Assembly: GCA_938092195.1 (NCBI GenBank)
Contig: CALKHD010000124.1
Location: 1-5,649 of the forward strand
Direction: 5' to 3'
Length of the DNA stretch: 5,649 bases
DNA from: an uncultured Flavobacteriales bacterium
Lineage (GTDB): Bacteria; Bacteroidota; Bacteroidia; Flavobacteriales_D; Sanyastnellaceae
The notes beneath the pieces are model-generated. The model was given only the letters and a program-made list of their open reading frames with translations, did no database searches and was not told where the DNA came from. Shown one piece after another: positions 1 through 4,664 of the stretch. The position numbers and the translations under genes were made by a program. Position 1 is the first letter of the stretch; the number at the start of each line of letters is the position of its first letter.

Positions 1-315
1 GAAATAGGGACGCATCAAACGCTGGAAGGAGATGCCTCCTGCAAGGACCGCTATGATCTCACTCCTCTGTGCCAATCTGCTGGTGAACAACAAAATGGTC
101 AGGAACACAATGAAAGAGCTCAGCATGTTGCCCAAGGCCAAACAAAAACTCACGTAGTATTCTCCAAAAACCCGTCCCCAAGGGGCGTCGTTGTCGATGA
201 GGCGCTCCACGTTCTCGGCCACATCAAACACCACGGCCACCACACAGAAAAGAGCCACCATCAAAAAGAAGGTGGACAAAAAGTGCCGGATGATGTATCG
301 ATCGAGAATGCGCAT
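1..315 (-). CDS. LptF/LptG family (YjgP/YjgQ) permease, N-terminal part, runs off left edge
   Basis: Translating the minus strand from the ATG at 315 gives 105 residues open to the window edge, so the 3' two thirds are missing. The start reads MRILDRYIIRHFLSTFF, a typical opening for this family. Two membrane segments are visible, about residues 12-32 and 55-78. They are followed by the family's conserved cytoplasmic stretch, with RLAQRSEIIAVLAGGISF at about 80-97 and RLMRPY at 99-104. Family members form the inner-membrane permease of the Lpt machine that extracts lipopolysaccharide for transport to the outer membrane, with LptB as ATPase. I cannot tell LptF from LptG with this fragment. The start lies 10 bp after the tgt stop, so the two are almost certainly co-transcribed. 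An upstream ATG overlapping the tgt stop hits a stop after two codons, which supports the ATG at 315. Confidence 0.9.
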   Translation of the reverse strand, partial: MRILDRYIIRHFLSTFFLMVALFCVVAVVFDVAENVERLIDNDAPWGRVFGEYYVSFCLALGNMLSSFIVFLTILLFTSRLAQRSEIIAVLAGGISFQRLMRPYF

Positions 316-325
316 CAATGGAGCA

Positions 326-1462
326 TCAGAGCCGTTGCGTCAACACCGGTACCATTTTGTCTTTCCACGCGGTAAACGTACCATCTGAGATTCGGGTTCT
401 GGCCTCTCTCATGAGATCCAGATAAAACACCAGGTTGTGAACCGACGCGATGTGCAAGGCCAGAAGTTCTCCTGCCCGGAACAAATGACGCACGTATGCC
501 TTGCTGTATCTCTGGTCCACATCGGCCGTTCCCGTTGGATCCAGCGGAGAAAAGTCAGCCTCCCATTTCTTGTTTCGCATGTTCAGGGTTCCCTGGCGGG
601 TGAACAGCATTCCATTCCGGGCATTTCGGGTGGGCATGACACAATCGAACATATCGACTCCAAGGGCGATGTTCTCGAGGAGGTTTGCAGGTGTGCCCAC
701 CCCCATTAAATAACGGGGCTTGTCCTCTGGGAGGATGTCTGTGCACATGTCCACACTGGCATACATTTCTTCGTGTGGCTCTCCAACGGACAATCCGCCA
801 ATGGCATTGCCCGCCGCTCCCCTTTCGGCAATCGCATGGGCCGAAGCCTCTCTTAAATCCGAAAAGGTGGAGCCTTGAACAATCGGAAACAACATTTGAT
901 CGTGCCCATACAAGGGCTCTGTTTCGGCCATTCGCGCCAAACAACGATCCAACCACCGGTGCGTCAACTCCATAGATTGCCGCGCGTAGGCATAGTCACA
1001 GGGATAAGGAGGGCACTCGTCAAAGGCCATGATGATGTCCGCGCCTATGACCCTCTGAATGTCCACCGCCCTTTCTGGGGTGAACAAATGTGGACTTCCA
1101 TCGATGTGACTGCGGAAGGTGACGCCTTCCTCCTTGATTTTCCGGTTCTCCGCCAAACTGTATACCTGGTAACCGCCCGAGTCCGTTAAAATCGGCCTGT
1201 CCCAACCCATGAATCCATGAAGGCCTCCTGCTTTCTGAAGCACATCCAACCCCGGCCTCAGGTACAAATGATAGGTATTGCCGAGGATGATGTCCGGATT
1301 CACCTGATCGGCCAAGACATCTTGGGGCACGGCCTTCACAGATCCCTGGGTACCCACAGGCATAAAAATCGGGGTCTGAATCTGACCGTGAGACGTTTCA
1401 AGAACGCCTGCCCGCGCTTTTGAATGGGGATCTATGGACTCAACAACGAAGGACATGGGCAT
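326..1462 (-). CDS. tgt: Queuine/preQ1 tRNA-guanine transglycosylase
   Basis: 378 aa from the ATG at 1462, a normal length for bacterial TGT. It exchanges guanine 34 of GUN-anticodon tRNAs (Asp, Asn, His, Tyr) for preQ1 in queuosine synthesis, in the cytoplasm. Visible landmarks: IFMPVGTQGSVKAV (32-45), LTDSGGYQV with catalytic D94, MAFDEC with guanine-recognising D148 and C150, IVQGS with Q196, IGGLSVGE (221-228) and FDCVMPTRNARNG with nucleophile D273. C150 and V226 match the bacterial (preQ1-using) rather than eukaryotic pattern. Oddity: the three zinc cysteines of the classical CxCxxC site are replaced by G311, A313 and D316, while the fourth ligand, H342, remains. An in-frame TTG at 1498 could extend the protein by 12 residues, but it falls inside a probable promoter, so ATG 1462 (or ATG 1456, two codons later) is preferred. 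It leads the operon with the downstream permease. Confidence 0.96.
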   Translation of the reverse strand: MPMSFVVESIDPHSKARAGVLETSHGQIQTPIFMPVGTQGSVKAVPQDVLADQVNPDIILGNTYHLYLRPGLDVLQKAGGLHGFMGWDRPILTDSGGYQVYSLAENRKIKEEGVTFRSHIDGSPHLFTPERAVDIQRVIGADIIMAFDECPPYPCDYAYARQSMELTHRWLDRCLARMAETEPLYGHDQMLFPIVQGSTFSDLREASAHAIAERGAAGNAIGGLSVGEPHEEMYASVDMCTDILPEDKPRYLMGVGTPANLLENIALGVDMFDCVMPTRNARNGMLFTRQGTLNMRNKKWEADFSPLDPTGTADVDQRYSKAYVRHLFRAGELLALHIASVHNLVFYLDLMREARTRISDGTFTAWKDKMVPVLTQRL

Positions 1463-1495
1463 TGGATTAACGGCTTTGCACTTTGCGCCGCAGGT

Positions 1496-1503
1496 CAAAA
1501 GTA
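1496..1503 (-). promoter_or_regulatory. Candidate Bacteroidota -7 promoter element for tgt
   Basis: Read on the minus strand, the site is TACTTTTG, an exact match to the Bacteroidota -7 consensus TAnnTTTG. It lies 33 bp upstream of the ATG at 1462, leaving room for a leader of roughly 25 nt. I see no convincing -33 TTG at the usual spacing of about 19-21 bp, so this rests on the -7 match and its position. If real, it also rules out the TTG start at 1498, which lies within it. The divergent gene starts at 1514, so the two promoter regions overlap; on the plus strand only a one-mismatch match (TAACTTGG, 1502-1509) is seen. Confidence 0.4.
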
Positions 1504-1513
1504 ACTTGGGCGC

Positions 1514-2188
1514 ATGTTGGGAACCCTCTTCAATTCGGTTGCAGTTGCCATCGGTGCATCATTGGGCCTGGTCTTGCGACGTCGGGTTCCAGAAAAACTG
1601 CGGACTGCGGTCTTCTCTGCCATTGGCCTTTTCACTTTGTACATCGGGGCAGACATGATGGGCAGCTTGACCCGTCCAATCGCAGCATTCATTGCATTGG
1701 TCCTCGGGGCGGGACTGGGCCACGTGGTGGGCTTGGATCAAAAAATCAGGAAAGCCGCAGACCGACTGGGTCAAGGTGAAGGGGCCGCCATGGTCCAGTC
1801 CACCCTTCTTTTCTGTGTGGGTGCCATGACCCTAGTGGGGTGCATGCAAGACGGCCTCAGGGGGGACCCGTCCATCTTGCTCGCCAAAGGGACCATGGAT
1901 CTGTTCAGCTCGCTGTTTATGGCCGCCACCATGGGCCGAGGCGTGCTTCTTTCCGCCTTGTCCGTCCTTGTTTTACAGGGCACCCTGACCCTGCTCTTCT
2001 CCATGATGGGCTCGGGAATTCCCGAGTCTCTCATCCACGAATTAACGGGCCTCGGCGGCATACTTCTGCTGGCTTTGGGACTTGATTTGCTCAACATCCG
2101 AACCTTTTCCCTCATCGACTTGACTTGGTCATTGCCCCTTCTGCCCTTGGTGCTCTGGATTCTTGACGTCACTGGATTTCCCGCCTGA
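1514..2188 (+). CDS. DUF554 family membrane protein (YdfK/YqgA-like)
   Basis: 224 aa, very hydrophobic, the usual size for DUF554. It opens with MLGTLFNSVAVAIGASLG, the family's N-terminal GT..N..AV..G pattern. Predicted membrane segments lie at about residues 5-22, 32-50, 54-72, 95-110, 132-165 (probably two) and 178-195, with a last one near 203-218. The family signature sits at 100-134: FCVGAMTLVG, then QDGLRGDPS, then KGTMDLFSS. B. subtilis YdfK and E. coli YqgA are members; the molecular function is not firmly established and a transport role is only a guess. No signal peptide is separable from the first membrane helix. No Shine-Dalgarno precedes the ATG, as is common in Bacteroidota. 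It is divergent from tgt and ends 3 bp before the WYL regulator, so it is the first gene of a two-gene unit. Confidence 0.93.
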   Translation: MLGTLFNSVAVAIGASLGLVLRRRVPEKLRTAVFSAIGLFTLYIGADMMGSLTRPIAAFIALVLGAGLGHVVGLDQKIRKAADRLGQGEGAAMVQSTLLFCVGAMTLVGCMQDGLRGDPSILLAKGTMDLFSSLFMAATMGRGVLLSALSVLVLQGTLTLLFSMMGSGIPESLIHELTGLGGILLLALGLDLLNIRTFSLIDLTWSLPLLPLVLWILDVTGFPA

Positions 2189-2191
2189 GCC

Positions 2192-3232
2192 ATGCCTGCC
2201 AACAAATACGCCCTGCTCCGGTACCGCATCATTGACCGATGCCTGACCAATAAAATGCGCCCCTACCCCTCCAAAGAGGCCCTGCGCACAGCCTGTGAAG
2301 AAGGACTCTATGGCAGCGAAGGTGACCGGATCAGCATCTCGACCATCGAGAAGGACCTGTGGGCCATGAGGAACGAAAATGACCTTGGCTACCACGCCCC
2401 CATTGTATACAGCGCGGAGCACAGGGGATATGAATATGACGACCCCGATTACAGCATCAGCGGACTCAACCTTCAAGAACAGGACCTTCAAGCATTGCGA
2501 TTCGCAACGCTCACCCTGCTTCAATTCCGCGACATGCCTGTATTCCAACAATACCAGTCGGCCATTGGACGGATTTTCGAAAGGGTCCACGCCACTGCCC
2601 AAGGAGACCGACTGGACCAACACGTGCAATTTGAGCAGGCACCAAAAACACTGGGGACTGAGCACATTGCAGTGCTCATGTCTGGGATCAGCGAAAAACA
2701 AGCTGTGAGGTTCAACTACAGCAAATTCACCGCCGAAGGTGGCCAGCAAACCGAACGCTGCATTGAACCGTATTTGCTCAAAGAATACCGCAACCGATGG
2801 TACCTCATTGGCAAACCTGAAGGTGCCCCTGAGGTCAGAACTTTTGCCTTGGACCGAATGAATGGCGTGGTCTTGGATGACGCCCGGTTTGTCCGAGACC
2901 CAAAGTTCGATGCAGACAAATACTTCAAGGACTCCCTCGGCATCACCGCGGGGTCCGAAGGGGTCCGAGAGTTTCGATGGGCCGCCGCTCCTCTTCTCTC
3001 TCACTACCTCGACAGCCAGCCCATTCACGCCTCGCAAAGACCGTTAGAGGCACCGGCACCAAGGCCAGGATGGAAGTGTTATGCCATTGACGTTCATCCC
3101 ACTTATGAATTGAACCAGTGGATGCTGGGGTTTGGGGCAGACATCATTCCATTGGGTCCTCAAGACTGGGTCGAAGACATCGCTCAAATCCATCGAAAAG
3201 CCTTGGATGGACTGAAGGATGGCCCCCAATAA
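2192..3232 (+). CDS. WYL-domain transcriptional regulator with N-terminal winged helix-turn-helix
   Basis: 346 aa, typical for HTH-WYL-WCX regulators. Residues about 5-82 form a winged helix-turn-helix, with the likely recognition helix at ISISTIEKDLWAMRN (47-61) and a wing ending in HRGYEY (77-82). A helical linker runs to about 150. The WYL domain covers about 155-235, including EPYLLKEYRNRWYLIG (192-207) with the eponymous W203-Y204-L205, and FALDRM (218-223). A C-terminal WCX-like domain spans about 255-340. WYL domains bind nucleic acids or nucleotide-like ligands and often control DNA-damage, defence or metabolic genes; what this one senses cannot be read from sequence. It starts 3 bp after the DUF554 stop, so the pair is translated from one mRNA and the membrane protein is a plausible target or partner. 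A 10-bp near-perfect tandem repeat lies in the gene at 2950-2969. Confidence 0.93.
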   Translation: MPANKYALLRYRIIDRCLTNKMRPYPSKEALRTACEEGLYGSEGDRISISTIEKDLWAMRNENDLGYHAPIVYSAEHRGYEYDDPDYSISGLNLQEQDLQALRFATLTLLQFRDMPVFQQYQSAIGRIFERVHATAQGDRLDQHVQFEQAPKTLGTEHIAVLMSGISEKQAVRFNYSKFTAEGGQQTERCIEPYLLKEYRNRWYLIGKPEGAPEVRTFALDRMNGVVLDDARFVRDPKFDADKYFKDSLGITAGSEGVREFRWAAAPLLSHYLDSQPIHASQRPLEAPAPRPGWKCYAIDVHPTYELNQWMLGFGADIIPLGPQDWVEDIAQIHRKALDGLKDGPQ

Positions 3233-3266
3233 ACCGAGGTAAACCATCTCAAAGGACATTTTTTTG

Positions 3267-3292
3267 GGGCTCCGTAAATCCCTTACGGACCC
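3267..3292. repeat. Inverted repeat in the gap between the WYL regulator and the small-gene pair
   Basis: Arms TCCGTAA (3271-3277) and TTACGGA (3283-3289) are perfectly complementary around a 5-nt centre. GGG (3267-3269) and CCC (3290-3292) extend the stem to 10 bp with one bulged C. The only T-run (3259-3265) precedes the stem, so on neither strand does it have the stem-then-U layout of an intrinsic terminator. It ends 18 bp before the ATG at 3311. It could be an operator, possibly of the WYL regulator, or a leader hairpin of the small genes. The rest of the 78-bp gap shows no clear promoter. Confidence 0.5.
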
Positions 3293-3310
3293 GACGTGGA
3301 TCGTTGTACC

Positions 3311-3661
3311 ATGAACGCTTCCACCACCGTCCACCCCCTGCCTACAACCTCGGACATTCAAGTCCTTTCCATCGCCTATGCTGGAATCCAATTTGAAGTC
3401 CACCTCAGCTGCCAATCTCCAACTGGCCAGTTGTACAAACTGAGCCTTCCTTACGCCACCTTCTCCCAATGGCTCAGGGAACGGGTAAACCGCAAGTCAG
3501 CCATTGCACTTCTCGACGCGTTTCGAACCTTCAACGTGACCTCAGACACTTCGGGTTTACACCGCTGGAACCTCCTTCAAGTTCCCTCCATTTTAGGCAG
3601 GCCGCTTCAACTCGGTAACGCATCAAGCCGGGATTTTTCAACCCTTCAATCTGCAGCCTGA
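3311..3661 (+). CDS. Hypothetical protein, 116 aa
   Basis: I do not recognise this protein. The ATG at 3311 is preferred over an in-frame GTG at 3296. The sequence has a polar, Thr-rich start (1-14), then a probably beta-rich part (about 16-47, including QVLSIAYAGIQFEVHLSC), then a charged helix-like stretch (about 48-75, with FSQWLRERVNRKSAIALLDAFRTF). The tail is rich in Ser and Gln. There is no signal peptide and no membrane segment, so it is probably cytoplasmic. Only one cysteine (C34) is present and no metal or nucleotide motif is visible. Codon use resembles the neighbours, which argues that it is a real gene. Its TGA stop shares one base with the next ATG (TGATG), a layout typical of translational coupling. 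An inverted repeat lies just upstream. Confidence 0.7.
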   Translation: MNASTTVHPLPTTSDIQVLSIAYAGIQFEVHLSCQSPTGQLYKLSLPYATFSQWLRERVNRKSAIALLDAFRTFNVTSDTSGLHRWNLLQVPSILGRPLQLGNASSRDFSTLQSAA

Positions 3662-3927
3662 TGACCACAATTGCACATCCCACCATCACAGATTTGGCAG
3701 CTGTTCGGGCCCACATCGAGGGGTTCCCATGTCCTGAAGGGTTCAGCCTTTTTGCTTGGAAAGAACTCAAGCAAACCGCGATCGGAGTTTGGCATGCCCA
3801 TCTGAATGGCCGCCGCTATCGCGGGTCGCTCCATTTCTGCCGCCCCGAGTTTTACGCCATGTTGCACCAGCCGAATGGCACGCCCATTGTACCACAAGGT
3901 CTCATGAGGGGGTATCAAGCCGCCTAA
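3661..3927 (+). CDS. Hypothetical protein, 88 aa
   Basis: I do not recognise this protein. It begins at the ATG overlapping the stop of the 116-aa gene and is small and basic. Residues 1-20 and 31-40 look helical, followed by a probably beta-rich core with GVWHAHLNGRRYRGSLHF (42-59). Cysteines lie at 24 and 60 and histidines at 6, 18, 45, 47, 58 and 69; they form no obvious zinc-finger spacing. It has no signal peptide or membrane segment. The one-base overlap suggests a stoichiometric partner of the upstream product, which is an inference. The small basic fold could suit nucleic-acid or protein binding, but nothing in the sequence proves it. The alternative, that this and the previous gene are remnants of one broken gene, is less likely given the clean coupled junction. 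Confidence 0.65.
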   Translation: MTTIAHPTITDLAAVRAHIEGFPCPEGFSLFAWKELKQTAIGVWHAHLNGRRYRGSLHFCRPEFYAMLHQPNGTPIVPQGLMRGYQAA

Positions 3928-3994
3928 GAGAACCATGGGCGCTGTGGAAAAAAGTCCCCCGCTTCACCCTGTTTAAAGGCATTCTCCGGGTAAA

Positions 3995-4024
3995 TTCGGG
4001 ATTCCGAAGAAATTTCATTCGGAA
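3995..4024. promoter_or_regulatory. Cluster of interlocking inverted repeats upstream of the SiaB-like gene
   Basis: Three mutually complementary segments lie in 30 bp: TTCGG (3995-3999), TTCCGAA (4002-4008) and TTCGGAA (4018-4024). The middle one can pair with either neighbour. Between the outer arms lies GAAATTTC (4009-4016), itself a palindrome, so 4002-4024 is an 11+11 bp palindrome broken only by A4017. As DNA this resembles one or two operator sites; as RNA it could form two exclusive hairpins. No U-run follows on either strand, so it is not a plain terminator. The rest of this 150-bp gap (3928-4077) holds a weak -7-like element and nothing else that I can support. Confidence 0.5.
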
Positions 4025-4043
4025 AAAAGTCGAACTCGTCGAT

Positions 4044-4051
4044 TATTTCTG
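4044..4051 (+). promoter_or_regulatory. Weak candidate -7 element for the SiaB-like gene
   Basis: TATTTCTG differs at one position from the Bacteroidota TAnnTTTG consensus. It lies 26 bp before the ATG at 4078 and 20 bp after the palindrome cluster, which would therefore cover the -33 region and suit a repressor or activator site. No clear TTG at -33 supports it, so this is tentative. Confidence 0.2.
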
Positions 4052-4077
4052 TAAATTAGTAGGGCCAAAGCTTGAGT

Positions 4078-4656
4078 ATGTCGAATAGTGGATCCAATAA
4101 CCTAGCGATCTTGCAACGAGAGTTGCGAGCTGTCCTGCAGAAGGACCATGGTTTTGAGGACCGCTACGGCACCTTGCTTTCCTACATCGGCCCAGTGGAT
4201 TCAGCAGGAATGGAGGGGCTTTTGGCGCTGGCCGAAAAGAGCTCTGCAGCTGCTGGAGGGCGCACCATGATGAAGCGGATTGGCAATGTGCTGATTGAAT
4301 GCCTTCAAAATGTGATGCGACACGGGCTCATCGAAGACGATGGTTTTACTCAACTGTATTTGACCCTCGAAGCCACGCCCATTGGCTTCCAAGTTCAGTG
4401 TGGCAACATGGTCGATTTCGAAATGAGGCAGCTCTTGAGTCACAGGCTGAGCGAAATCAATGGAATGGAGCCAGACGCTTTGCGCAAAGCTTACATCGAA
4501 ACCCTCTGCAACGGCGAACTTTCAGACAAAGGAGGTGCCGGACTTGGACTGCTCAGTTTGGCCAAAAAAGCAAGCGGCCCCATCGAATATCGATTCGATT
4601 CTCAAGACAATGAACGGGAACTGTTCACCTTGATCATCACCGTCCAGCAGGACTGA
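4078..4656 (+). CDS. SiaB-type protein kinase (DUF6272 family, GHKL-like ATPase fold)
   Basis: 192 aa from the ATG at 4078; a TTG two codons upstream is less likely. The protein has a GHKL/anti-sigma-kinase-like layout. The N-box is IECLQNVMRHG (73-83) with E74, N78 and H82 placed to bind Mg-ATP. After QCGNMVDF (107-114), the glycine-rich ATP-lid region KGGAGLGL lies at 151-158. The usual DxGxG G1 box is not seen, as I recall for SiaB-type proteins. In Pseudomonas aeruginosa, SiaB phosphorylates SiaC, an activator of the diguanylate cyclase SiaD, and the PP2C phosphatase SiaA reverses this. A partner-switching role here is inferred from that family. It is soluble, with no signal peptide. It seems to be transcribed alone: 150 bp separate it from the small genes upstream, and the next gene is convergent. 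No SiaC, phosphatase or cyclase gene is in view. Confidence 0.85.
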   Translation: MSNSGSNNLAILQRELRAVLQKDHGFEDRYGTLLSYIGPVDSAGMEGLLALAEKSSAAAGGRTMMKRIGNVLIECLQNVMRHGLIEDDGFTQLYLTLEATPIGFQVQCGNMVDFEMRQLLSHRLSEINGMEPDALRKAYIETLCNGELSDKGGAGLGLLSLAKKASGPIEYRFDSQDNERELFTLIITVQQD

Positions 4657-4664
4657 TTCCCCTT

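Noticed and set aside
191..388. 65-codon plus-strand frame over the permease start
   Set aside because: Antisense to the permease and the tgt end, low-complexity Thr/Arg/Lys-rich composition, no support.
2659..2678. Perfect 7-bp inverted repeat TGAGCAC/GTGCTCA inside the WYL gene
   Set aside because: It lies in well-conserved-looking coding sequence just before the WYL domain, with no U-run and no nearby start; probably chance.
2129..3037. 302-codon open frame on the minus strand opposite the WYL regulator
   Set aside because: Long, but antisense to a gene with clear HTH and WYL motifs; it shows no recognisable domain and is best explained by codon bias of the true gene.
3233..3265. T7 run after the WYL gene as an intrinsic terminator
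   Set aside because: The bases before the T-run form at most a 3-bp stem (GAG/CTC), too weak to call.
3646..3936. 96-codon minus-strand frame opposite the 88-aa gene
   Set aside because: The plus-strand frame has the coupled start and consistent operon direction; the antisense frame has no motif or context.
3756..4088. 110-codon plus-strand frame overlapping the 88-aa gene and running through the intergenic region
   Set aside because: It mostly overlaps the 88-aa gene in another frame, crosses the palindrome cluster and ends just inside the SiaB-like gene; its composition (rich in Arg, Pro and Trp) looks like an out-of-frame shadow.
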